Origin: an uncultured Bacteroidota bacterium
GTDB taxonomy: Bacteria; Bacteroidota; Bacteroidia; Chitinophagales; Chitinophagaceae
NCBI GenBank assembly: GCA_903835145.1
Contig: CAILMA010000636.1
Coordinates: 1 to 7,530 of the forward strand
Length of the DNA stretch: 7,530 nucleotides
Reading direction: 5' to 3'
In this document: positions 1-6,285 of the stretch, in pieces
How positions within the stretch are numbered: the stretch's first letter is position 1
How the letters are laid out: each line of letters begins with the position of its first letter
Made by a program: the position numbers and the translations under genes
The notes under the pieces: model-generated
Told to the model about the DNA's origin: nothing
The model's input: the letters and a program-made list of their open reading frames with translations, nothing else
Database searches by the model: none

Positions 1-175
1 TGCTGCTGGTGCTTTTCGTGCGCGGCGGCGTCATCGGCCTTATGGAGGGCTGGTGGAACCCGGTGAACTTGATCCAAACTATATACACGTACCGGGTATC
101 TATGTACATCGCATTTTCCAGGGCTCGGACTACGAAAAGAGAATAGAACAAAGAACCGTAAGAAAAAAAGCATAA
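1..175 (+). CDS. scoA: 3-oxoacid CoA-transferase subunit A, C-terminal end (partial)
   Basis: Only the last 57 codons are inside the window; the gene starts to the left. The frame running from base 2 to the TAA at 173-175 reads LVEPGELDPNYIHVPGIYVH, then RIFQG, then YEKRIEQRTVRKK. This is the characteristic C-terminus of the A subunit of succinyl-CoA:acetoacetate CoA-transferase (ScoA/AtoD family, usually about 220-235 residues). The A subunit pairs with the B subunit encoded next door to move CoA between succinate or acetate and acetoacetate in the cytoplasm. The first ~16 residues of this frame (AAGAFRARRRHRPYGG) do not look like the family, where a segment like AGKVxIAEVEE is expected. From about base 50 onward the match is clear. 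A sequencing indel, an assembly-edge error or real divergence could explain this; see findings. Substrate preference cannot be read from this fragment. Confidence 0.85.
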   Translation, partial: AAGAFRARRRHRPYGGLVEPGELDPNYIHVPGIYVHRIFQGSDYEKRIEQRTVRKKA

Positions 176-303
176 TTCCCCGCCAGCTGTCCGATTGATT
201 CATTGGGCCGGCTGCAACTCCCGGCGTTATGTTACAGGTAAAACGCCCTGCTTAAGAGAATCACCTGTTATCTATTCAATTACCTTTTTTAACAGACAAC
301 AAC

Positions 304-960
304 ATGGCACTCAATAAAGAACAAATAGCTTGCAGGATTGCGCAGGAGCTGCAGGATGGCTTCTATGTAAACTTAGGGATTGGCATACCAACACTTGTAG
401 CCAATTATATCCCTGAAGGCATAAATGTGGTACTGCAAAGCGAAAACGGCCTGCTGGGTATGGGGCCATTCCCTTTTGAAGGCGAAGAAGACCCGGACCT
501 CATCAATGCCGGCAAACAGACAATTACTACACTACCCGGCTCGGCTTTCTTTGATAGCGCTATGAGCTTCGGTATGATACGCGCCGGAAAGGTGCACCTC
601 ACCGTGCTTGGAGCAATGGAAGTTGCCGACAACGGCGATATAGCCAACTGGAAAATACCAAAGAAAATGATAAAAGGCATGGGCGGCGCTATGGACCTTG
701 TGGCGGCGGCTAAAAACATTATAGTTGCTATGCAACACACCAACCCTAAAGGCGAGAGCAAACTGTTACCGAAATGCAGCCTTCCATTAACGGGCGTGGG
801 CTGTGTTAAAAAAATAGTTACTGACCTCGGCGTATTCGATGTCACACCCGATGGTTTCTGTTGTAGAGAATATGCACCCGGCGTAACCCTCGATGAAATT
901 AAAGCAAAAACCGCCGGCAGGCTGGTAATAGCTACTGATGTGAAGGAAATGACGGTGTAA
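304..960 (+). CDS. scoB: 3-oxoacid CoA-transferase subunit B
   Basis: A complete 218-residue protein, the usual size for the B subunit (ScoB/AtoA family). It begins with the typical helix NKEQIACRIAQELQDG and the glycine-rich NLGIGIPTLVANYIPEG (residues 23-39). The active-site motif SENG follows at 46-49; E47 is by family knowledge the glutamate that forms the enzyme-CoA thioester. GMGGAMDL lies at 125-132 and is also typical. With the A subunit it makes the cytoplasmic CoA-transferase that activates acetoacetate or interconverts short acyl-CoAs. It lies 128 bp behind scoA, a wide gap for a two-subunit enzyme, and has no ribosome-binding site in its A/T-rich leader. The ATG at 304 fits the family N-terminus. 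A strong terminator follows 22 bp after the stop. Physiological direction (ketone-body use or short-chain fatty-acid metabolism) is not shown by the sequence. Confidence 0.95.
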   Translation: MALNKEQIACRIAQELQDGFYVNLGIGIPTLVANYIPEGINVVLQSENGLLGMGPFPFEGEEDPDLINAGKQTITTLPGSAFFDSAMSFGMIRAGKVHLTVLGAMEVADNGDIANWKIPKKMIKGMGGAMDLVAAAKNIIVAMQHTNPKGESKLLPKCSLPLTGVGCVKKIVTDLGVFDVTPDGFCCREYAPGVTLDEIKAKTAGRLVIATDVKEMTV

Positions 961-982
961 GCTATAGGAACAATAGTTTTAT

Positions 983-1018
983 CCAATTGCAGGCCGCTGG
1001 CCTGCAATTGGCATTTTT
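983..1018 (+). terminator. Rho-independent terminator after scoB
   Basis: A perfect 13-bp stem (arms 983-995 and 999-1011, CCAATTGCAGGCC and its complement) closes on a 3-base loop and is followed by TTTTT at 1014-1018. It starts 22 bp after the scoB stop and separates the CoA-transferase unit from the peroxiredoxin gene. Confidence 0.85.
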
Positions 1019-1121
1019 AGGAGCTTACGGGCGATATCCCACACGAAAAAACACAGTACGTTTATAAATGCAATTGAATAATGCAACAACAAAATCAATA
1101 GCAGTGGTAACCCATTTTACT

Positions 1122-1129
1122 TAATTTTG
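1122..1129 (+). promoter_or_regulatory. -7 promoter element upstream of the peroxiredoxin gene
   Basis: TAATTTTG matches the Bacteroidota primary sigma-factor -7 consensus TAnnTTTG exactly. It ends 23 bp before the ATG at 1153 and lies downstream of the scoB terminator, as expected for an independent promoter. No TTG is seen at the usual -33 spacing, so the assignment rests on the -7 box and its position. Confidence 0.6.
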
Positions 1130-1152
1130 CGACTCATAAAAACACATCTGTA

Positions 1153-1626
1153 ATGGCTATTCAAATAGGGCAGCAAGCCCCTGATTTCACTCTGCGTGAC
1201 AACGAAAAAAACAAAGTAACACTTAGCGAGTACCGTGGCAAAAACGTATTGTTGTTGTTTTTCCCGCTCGCATTCACCGGCGTTTGCACTAAGGAGCTTT
1301 GCTCAGTGCGCGACAACATAGCAGCTTACAACAGCACAAATGCACAGGTATTCGGCATTTCAGTAGATTCTTTGTTCTCACTCGATAAGTTTAAAAAAGA
1401 GCAGAATTTGAACTTCCCGCTCTTAAGCGACTTCAACAAAGAAGTGTCAACTGCCTACGATACTATTTATGCATCATTTTTCAACGATATGAACGGCGTT
1501 TCAAAACGCTCAGCATTTGTAATTGATACCGAAGGAACCGTGCGCTACGCCGAAGTTTTAGAGAACGCAAGCGATATACCAGATTTTTCTGCTATAAATG
1601 CATGTTTGCAAAATTTAAATGCTTAA
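1153..1626 (+). CDS. Peroxiredoxin (AhpE/PrxQ-type thiol peroxidase)
   Basis: A 157-residue cytoplasmic thioredoxin-fold peroxidase with no signal peptide; it reduces hydrogen peroxide and organic hydroperoxides. The N-terminal IGQQAPDFTLRD and the active-site block FPLAFTGVCTKELC (37-50) are diagnostic. P38, T42 and C45 form the PxxxTxxC peroxidatic site, and R119 in KRSAFVID is the expected catalytic arginine. C50, five residues after C45, is where PrxQ/BCP enzymes carry a resolving cysteine, whereas the FPLAFTG block resembles the one-Cys AhpE group. C151 near the C-terminus is a second possible partner. An atypical two-Cys cycle fed by thioredoxin is therefore likely but inferred. It has its own promoter element and is followed 30 bp later by the secreted-protein gene, with no terminator between, so the two may share a transcript. 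Family assignment is secure; the subgroup is not. Confidence 0.92.
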   Translation: MAIQIGQQAPDFTLRDNEKNKVTLSEYRGKNVLLLFFPLAFTGVCTKELCSVRDNIAAYNSTNAQVFGISVDSLFSLDKFKKEQNLNFPLLSDFNKEVSTAYDTIYASFFNDMNGVSKRSAFVIDTEGTVRYAEVLENASDIPDFSAINACLQNLNA

Positions 1627-1656
1627 TTTCGTGCGCTAAAATCAACCATACAAAAG

Positions 1657-2646
1657 ATGAAAAAAATCTACTTAATTTTAAGTGCATTGGCATTTGCTGC
1701 TACTTCCTTTGCGCAGGCTGTGCCGAACGCCAGCTTTGAGGCTTGGCGCGTAACATCATCGGGCGGAACAACCGCAAAACTCGTGCAGGCACCAACTTAC
1801 TGGACCGGTGAGGACACTTTGATTATCGCACTTGGCGAGTATGCGCATTCATTTAGCTTAATTTCAACACCTGACAGTGCATGGAAAACGCAGTTGTTTC
1901 AGGATAGCGGTAGCGCAAATGTGCACACTGGCATGTATTCAGCCCGCATGGTAACCGCACATCAGGATACACTCGGGATTTTCCCCGGCATCCTTAGCAA
2001 CGCCCAAACGCATATTGCTATCACGGCCTCAGGCCCTGGTGCGCCTACCTTTACAGGTGGCACCGCTGTTAGCAGCATTATTGATACAGTAAGCGCATGG
2101 GTTAAATACACTCAGGGCGGCACAGGCGATAGCGGTATCCTTACCGTATCTGCGCTGAAAATGATAGCAGGCTATGACTCCGTTATTGGCGTTGGGTCAG
2201 TAAAAATCGGTCCCGGTACTACCTTTACTCAGGTATTTGCAACTGTAAACTACACAGCAAGCACACTTACACCAGATACTATCCGTATCAACTTTGCAAG
2301 CAGTGCCGGTGGCGCAGCAAATGCAGTAGGAAGTACTTTGTGGGTGGATGATGTTGCTATGAAAACAAAGGTTCCATCTTCAGTTATAGAAGTGAATCAA
2401 GGTACAAATTCAGTAGCAGTTTACCCTAACCCGGCAACAAGCACACTGCATTTCGATGCTGCGAACAACGAAGAATTTACTTGCGCACTTTACGCTGTAA
2501 ATGGCCAGCTTATCAGCAACAAGACTATTACAGGTAGCGGCACAATGGATGTCTCGAATATTGCATCGGGTCTTTACTTCTATGCAATTACTGATAAATC
2601 AGGCAGCGTTACACAACGGGGTAAAGTAGTTGTAACAAAACAATAA
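1657..2646 (+). CDS. Secreted type IX cargo protein, function unknown
   Basis: A 329-residue protein with three visible parts. Residues 1-19 are a Sec signal peptide (MKKIYLILSALAFAATSFA) with likely cleavage before Q20. Residues ~20-240 form a beta-rich extracellular region that starts VPNASFEAW and ends GSTLWVDDVAM; this resembles the jelly-roll/carbohydrate-binding modules found in Bacteroidota surface proteins, including PCMD-type domains. Residues ~253-329 are a type A type IX sorting domain: VAVYPNPATSTLHF, ALYAVNGQLI, MDVSNIASGLYFYAI and the end GKVVVTKQ. The protein should cross the outer membrane by the T9SS and be released or attached to the cell surface. I see no catalytic motif, so a binding or adhesive role is possible but inferred. 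The gene sits 30 bp after the peroxiredoxin gene and ends at a strong terminator. Secretion route is confident; function is not known. Confidence 0.88.
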   Translation: MKKIYLILSALAFAATSFAQAVPNASFEAWRVTSSGGTTAKLVQAPTYWTGEDTLIIALGEYAHSFSLISTPDSAWKTQLFQDSGSANVHTGMYSARMVTAHQDTLGIFPGILSNAQTHIAITASGPGAPTFTGGTAVSSIIDTVSAWVKYTQGGTGDSGILTVSALKMIAGYDSVIGVGSVKIGPGTTFTQVFATVNYTASTLTPDTIRINFASSAGGAANAVGSTLWVDDVAMKTKVPSSVIEVNQGTNSVAVYPNPATSTLHFDAANNEEFTCALYAVNGQLISNKTITGSGTMDVSNIASGLYFYAITDKSGSVTQRGKVVVTKQ

Positions 2647-2675
2647 GCCGAGCCGTTTATTGCTCACTTTACAAT

Positions 2676-2711
2676 AAATGGGTTGGATGTTTTGTACATC
2701 CAACCCATTTT
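2676..2711. terminator. Bidirectional terminator between convergent genes
   Basis: A perfect stem of 14-15 bp has arms 2676-2689 and 2697-2710, with an extra T2690-A2696 pair and a small loop. The core TGGGTTGGATG is repeated inverted. The + transcript ends in TTTTATTT and the - transcript reads into TTTATTGT, so it can stop both the secreted-protein gene and the LOG gene, which converge on it. Confidence 0.85.
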
Positions 2712-2733
2712 ATTTGAAGCTATAATTCTTGTG

Positions 2734-3315
2734 TCAGGTCGTTTGCCCGTTTATCAAGGGTGCCGTTTTCAGCGGCTGCCAGGCTTCCATTTTTGCAATC
2801 AGTTTATCTACCTTCACATCGGTAAGCAACATTTCCCTTACCCCCGCTTGCAGAAACCCCTCAGCAACCATAGTATCGCACAGCGAAATGAGCGGGTCGT
2901 AATATCCGTTTATATTCAGCAGGCCTACCGGCTTGCCATGCAGGCCAAGCTGTGCCCAAGTGAGCATTTCAAACAGTTCTTCCATGGTACCCCACCCGCC
3001 GGGCAGGGCTATGATACCATCGCTTAGGTCATGCATTTTCAGCTTGCGCTCATGCATAGTATCAACCGTAATCAATTCACTCAGGCGCTCATGGGCAACT
3101 TCCTTTGTCTTTAAGAACCCGGGGATCACACCAATCACCTGCCCGCCGGCATTCAACGCGCCGTCGGCTACCGCGCCCATGAGCCCGATACGTGCCCCGC
3201 CATAGACTACTTTAATATTAAGTGCAGCCAGGGTCGCTCCCAGCAAGTAGGCAGCTTCGCGGTAGCTGTCTTTATTACCCGCACCTGAACCGCAGAATAC
3301 TACAATACTTTCCAT
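2734..3315 (-). CDS. LOG-family protein (nucleoside 5'-monophosphate phosphoribohydrolase)
   Basis: A 193-residue Rossmann-fold protein of the LOG/TIGR00730 family, full length for the group. Visible motifs are VVFCGSG near the N-terminus (5-11), YGGARIGLMG (38-47), MHERK (87-91) and the signature PGGWGTMEE (105-113), which holds the nucleotide-binding and catalytic residues; R90 and E112/E113 are the family's usual active-site positions. Characterised members hydrolyse the N-glycosidic bond of cytokinin riboside monophosphates or of ordinary purine/pyrimidine nucleotides, releasing the base and ribose 5-phosphate. In a bacterium of this kind a nucleotide salvage or housekeeping role is more likely than hormone production, but that is inference. 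The protein is cytoplasmic. The gene is monocistronic: a TAnnTTTG element lies just upstream and the convergent terminator lies downstream. The ATG at 3315 gives the standard family N-terminus. Confidence 0.92.
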   Translation of the reverse strand: MESIVVFCGSGAGNKDSYREAAYLLGATLAALNIKVVYGGARIGLMGAVADGALNAGGQVIGVIPGFLKTKEVAHERLSELITVDTMHERKLKMHDLSDGIIALPGGWGTMEELFEMLTWAQLGLHGKPVGLLNINGYYDPLISLCDTMVAEGFLQAGVREMLLTDVKVDKLIAKMEAWQPLKTAPLINGQTT

Positions 3316-3333
3316 ATCATTACCTATTGATTA

Positions 3334-3341
3334 CAAATATA
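3334..3341 (-). promoter_or_regulatory. -7 promoter element upstream of the LOG gene
   Basis: Read on the - strand this is TATATTTG, an exact match to the Bacteroidota TAnnTTTG element, ending 18 bp before the LOG start codon. No -33 TTG is visible at the expected distance. The rest of the 176-bp gap between the LOG start and the SGNH gene stop holds only the terminator at 3445-3474. Confidence 0.55.
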
Positions 3342-3444
3342 ATAGCCAAGCTTCGCCTGTCATATTAATTTAAGTTTACCAATTTTCTATAGCCACCGCA
3401 ACTGTCCCTATTCCAAAACCAAAATTTGCCCAACTACCTGCCAC

Positions 3445-3474
3445 AAAAAAACCCGCTGATTAGAGCGGGCTTTT
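3445..3474 (-). terminator. Rho-independent terminator after the SGNH hydrolase gene
   Basis: On the - strand, a CCCGCT/AGCGGG stem (3464-3469 with 3452-3457, 6-base loop) is followed by a run of seven T (3451-3445). It starts about 20 bp past the stop codon at 3492 and closes the FadL-SGNH transcript. TTTT on the other side gives it some bidirectional character. Confidence 0.85.
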
Positions 3475-3491
3475 CAAAAAATATTTGAACA

Positions 3492-4898
3492 TTATGGAAA
3501 CATAAGACCGTTGTATTGATTAGGATCTATCTGATTAATTGTTGAACCATATTGTTTGTTGATAGCAAGAATGATCTGATTTGCAATTACTGCATAACCA
3601 CGTGGAGTCATGTGTATACCATCCAGAGAAAACGCAGTACCAGTAATAAACTGAGTGCTGTAGGTGATACCATTGTAAACAATACCTGACTGAATCTTGC
3701 TCATGTAACTGTTCATGTCAACAAGTGCGAGGTTATTCCTAAGTGCTGCCTGCGAAATGATATCGTTGAAACGGCTGGTCATGTTTTTGATGTTCTGAAT
3801 CTCATCGGTAGTAAGTACATACTGTTTCAAGATTGGCTTGATGCTACCCCAGCCTGCGCAGCTCAAGGAATCCATCGGTGTTGTCAACAAAATCAACTCT
3901 CCCGGAACTGCCTGCCTTGTAACACCGGCATTGTCCTGAATAATGAAATAGTTAGGTCCGAGTTTAAACACATAATTCTTTGAAGCATAAAAAGCGGTTA
4001 AAGAATCTGCAAGTGTCTGGCGGGTGATGTACAAACCATTTGCTGGTATTGCCGTAAAAAATGGAATAGAGGTTACATCAGGAATATTAATAAGTGCACC
4101 CTTTGCACCTGTACTTACTGCCACTTGTACTGCTGTGTCAAAGTTAGCCTGAAACACAGAAGCCGGAGTGATGTCATTAGAACTGTAGTAGTTGTAGATT
4201 GCTGGAGTTGCAGTACCTGCACCATTACCCTGACCACCTGCAAGCGCATAACCTAACACATCGTTGGCACCAAGCCACATTGTGAAGAAAGTTGGGTGGA
4301 GGTTGGCAACGCTGTATTGCAATTCATCGAGCGGTGTGCTTGTACTCGGATTGTGGTAGAAACGTGCGGCATAGAGATTACCAGCACCGTAGCCCAATAC
4401 AGGGTAGTCGGCAACACGGATACCCGGAACTGCTATGTTATTAATCTGGCCATTAGGACCAGGGCTTTGATACTGCATTGCATCCTGAGCATCAGGCGCA
4501 TAACCTGGAAGGTTTACTGGAGCAAGAGACGTAACGCCGAGGCAATTAGTAACTTCTCCTATCACCTTTCTTGGCCTGAAGTTGAGGCCGGGAGGTGGGG
4601 CACTGGTATCCTGAGGACCAAAACCCATATCACTGTGCAGCAATGGCTGGTAAAAATCACCACTTGCACCGTGCACAGCTATTTTTGAAAACTGTTCAAA
4701 TAAACGTTGCGGATAGGAATTCAACTGACCGGTTACATAAAGACTATTGTCAGCAAAACCAGCTGTTAACGAGTTACCTACAGCCAGATAATTGGTAAAA
4801 ACTGCATTACCGGCTGTTGGTGCCTTTGTAATATTTACACTGGGTTTACATGCTGAAATACTACATGCCAGGGCACCAATGATATATATTTTCTTCAT
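3492..4898 (-). CDS. SGNH/GDSL-family hydrolase lipoprotein
   Basis: A 468-residue esterase/lipase-like protein. Residues 1-17 form a lipoprotein signal peptide ending in the lipobox ISAC, so C17 would be lipidated and the enzyme membrane-anchored. The SGNH blocks are present in order: block I AVGNSLTAG (39-47) with nucleophile S43, where the usual GDSL reads GNSL; block II NIAVPGIRVAD (154-164) with oxyanion glycine G159; block III GAND (210-213) with N212; block V DGIHMTPRGYAVIAN (426-440) with D426 and H429. All four catalytic elements are thus intact. At 468 residues it is roughly twice a minimal SGNH domain; the extra length lies between blocks I and II and between III and V. It would hydrolyse an ester, with substrate unknown. 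It follows the FadL-type channel gene by 22 bp with no terminator, so the two are very probably co-transcribed; supply of released fatty acids or other hydrophobic products to that channel is inference. Confidence 0.9.
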   Translation of the reverse strand: MKKIYIIGALACSISACKPSVNITKAPTAGNAVFTNYLAVGNSLTAGFADNSLYVTGQLNSYPQRLFEQFSKIAVHGASGDFYQPLLHSDMGFGPQDTSAPPPGLNFRPRKVIGEVTNCLGVTSLAPVNLPGYAPDAQDAMQYQSPGPNGQINNIAVPGIRVADYPVLGYGAGNLYAARFYHNPSTSTPLDELQYSVANLHPTFFTMWLGANDVLGYALAGGQGNGAGTATPAIYNYYSSNDITPASVFQANFDTAVQVAVSTGAKGALINIPDVTSIPFFTAIPANGLYITRQTLADSLTAFYASKNYVFKLGPNYFIIQDNAGVTRQAVPGELILLTTPMDSLSCAGWGSIKPILKQYVLTTDEIQNIKNMTSRFNDIISQAALRNNLALVDMNSYMSKIQSGIVYNGITYSTQFITGTAFSLDGIHMTPRGYAVIANQIILAINKQYGSTINQIDPNQYNGLMFP

Positions 4899-4920
4899 TT
4901 TTATATTTTTATCAGTTTAA

Positions 4921-6147
4921 TTATAGATTGTAGTAAAGTCCAATACCCGGAGTTATAGCCTGAGTAGTGTAAGTACCATTAAAATTGCCGTAATTATAGG
5001 TAGCAGCATGTTTCGCAGTTGTAGTAAACTCCATAGCAGCCATAATAGTAAGCCTCTTGAAAGGTTTTACTGATGCACCGCAGGATACATTAATCCTGTC
5101 AGCATCCGGAAGTTCAGGAGAGACAAACCCGGTTGTAACCGGGGTTGGGTCGTAAGATGCACCAGCCATTACTGAAACTACCTTGCTTATCTTGTAGTTA
5201 CCACCAAGGCGCGGAGTAAGTGTATTCCGGTAGTGGCGCGGTACGTGCATATTTTTTAACGATGAAGTCTGAGTAGCGAAATCAAACCTTAAAGAATCGT
5301 AGGAATTCCAACCTGTATAGTTCAAATCAAACTGCATAGTCAGCATTTCATTCGCAAGCGGCTTGAAGCCTATACCCACCGAAAACACCTGTGGCAACGG
5401 CAGAGAAGATACAAACTGAGTATTAGGGAATGTAGTTGAAAGGGACGCAGGAACATCAAATGTTGCCCTGCCACCGTTCAAGTCCATATTTACCTGCGAG
5501 CGGTAAGTAACGCCAAACTGCAGGTGCTCGTTAACTTTCATCTGCACTCCAAGGTTAAAACCAACACCGTTGCCGGTACCTTTAAGGTGCGCTGTTCCAT
5601 CATTGCCATTCATATCCTGAACTGGCAAAGCCTGGTTAAGAGCAAAATTACCTGAAGCGTATATGAAACCACCACCGACTGATATTAAATCAGAAATGCG
5701 ATAGCTGATTGTCGGCTGCACGAATACGCAGGAAAGACTTATTGATTGTACAAGGTATCTGCCGGGCCAGTCATTGTTCCAGGTAAGTCCTGTACCAAAT
5801 GGCGTGTAAATACCCAAACCCAAACCAAGGCGGCTGCCTTCTTTTATAGTACCACCAACATATACGTTAAATGGAGTGAAGGTCTGCGATTTTGTAGTTG
5901 TAGACCCCTGTGTGTTACCATAAGCTGTAGCTGGCATAATATCTGCAAGGCTGCCATATACCTGAATACTCTTCAGGCGGGAAAGCCCTCCTGGGTTGTA
6001 AAAAATGGTAGATGCATCCCACGGCCAGGCCGTACCTGATCCGCCCATAGCCATCTGGCGCAAACCTTCCAGATTTACCTGGTAACCGGCGCCAAATGAA
6101 GTTAAGGTTGATAGTACCAATGATGCCGACAAAAAGTGTTTCTTCAT
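4921..6147 (-). CDS. OmpP1/FadL-family outer-membrane transporter
   Basis: A 408-residue outer-membrane beta-barrel of the FadL/TodX (OmpP1) family, which admits long-chain fatty acids and other hydrophobic molecules by lateral diffusion. Residues 1-20 are a Sec signal peptide (MKKHFLSASLVLSTLTSFGA). The mature start GYQVNLEGLRQMAMGGSGTA and the following DASTIFYNPGGLSRLKS match the plug-forming N-terminal region, including the NPG/NPA segment. The remainder shows alternating aromatic-rich strands such as RLGLGLGIYTPFGTGLTW and LQFGVTYRSQVNMDL, and the chain ends in the aromatic-rich GIGLYYNL typical of a last outer-membrane strand. I chose the ATG at 6147 because it gives a clean MKK signal peptide; a TTG two codons upstream also keeps the frame open but is unlikely. 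The SGNH lipoprotein gene follows 22 bp downstream. Substrate is unknown. Confidence 0.9.
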   Translation of the reverse strand: MKKHFLSASLVLSTLTSFGAGYQVNLEGLRQMAMGGSGTAWPWDASTIFYNPGGLSRLKSIQVYGSLADIMPATAYGNTQGSTTTKSQTFTPFNVYVGGTIKEGSRLGLGLGIYTPFGTGLTWNNDWPGRYLVQSISLSCVFVQPTISYRISDLISVGGGFIYASGNFALNQALPVQDMNGNDGTAHLKGTGNGVGFNLGVQMKVNEHLQFGVTYRSQVNMDLNGGRATFDVPASLSTTFPNTQFVSSLPLPQVFSVGIGFKPLANEMLTMQFDLNYTGWNSYDSLRFDFATQTSSLKNMHVPRHYRNTLTPRLGGNYKISKVVSVMAGASYDPTPVTTGFVSPELPDADRINVSCGASVKPFKRLTIMAAMEFTTTAKHAATYNYGNFNGTYTTQAITPGIGLYYNL

Positions 6148-6177
6148 AAACAATAATGTTAAATAATGCCTTTAATC

Positions 6178-6198
6178 GTTAGTGTATTGCACACTAAC
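6178..6198. repeat. Perfect 8-bp inverted repeat in the leader of the FadL-type gene
   Basis: Arms GTTAGTGT (6178-6185) and ACACTAAC (6191-6198) flank the 5-base spacer ATTGC. It lies 31 bp upstream of the start at 6147 and downstream of the proposed promoter, so it would be in the 5' untranslated RNA. There is no T-tract after it on the - strand, which argues against a terminator for comF. It could be a repressor site or an mRNA hairpin. Confidence 0.5.
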
Positions 6199-6253
6199 CG
6201 TGTAAGGTATGGTGAATTTATTTCTTAACCAACATCCTCAATAAAAAACTGTG

Positions 6254-6285
6254 CAAATATAAGCGTTAAGATACCGCAATACCAA
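6254..6285 (-). promoter_or_regulatory. Promoter of the FadL-SGNH gene pair
   Basis: On the - strand TATATTTG (6261-6254) matches the Bacteroidota -7 element TAnnTTTG. A TTG at 6285-6283 stands 21 bp upstream, close to the normal -33 spacing. The -33 part overlaps the 3' end of comF. The predicted transcript has a leader of about 100 bases carrying the inverted repeat at 6178-6198. Confidence 0.6.

Noticed and set aside
281..288. TACCTTTT as a promoter for scoB alone
   Set aside because: It lacks the final G of the -7 consensus and has no -33 partner; too weak to list as a feature.
405..1007. Long open frame on the - strand opposite scoB
   Set aside because: It overlaps a clear scoB gene almost entirely, shows no recognisable domain, and its start region falls inside the scoB terminator hairpin; it is a shadow.
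1624..1631. TAATTTCG overlapping the peroxiredoxin stop as a promoter for the secreted-protein gene
   Set aside because: One mismatch to TAnnTTTG in an A/T-rich context and no -33 element; co-transcription explains the gene equally well.
2683..3205. Two + strand open frames opposite the LOG gene
   Set aside because: The opposite strand encodes an intact LOG protein with its signature motif; these frames are compositionally odd, and the first starts inside the terminator stem.
1657..4898. Shared MKKIY start of the type IX cargo and the SGNH lipoprotein as evidence of common origin
   Set aside because: Lysine-rich signal-peptide starts of this kind are widespread in Bacteroidota and the mature parts are unrelated.
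6148..6153. Upstream TTG as the start of the FadL-type protein
   Set aside because: It adds only two residues (MF) before MKK; the ATG at 6147 gives a standard signal peptide, so the TTG start is unnecessary.
6178..6198. Inverted repeat as a terminator for comF
   Set aside because: No run of T follows the stem on the - strand, and it lies downstream of a promoter candidate for the next gene.
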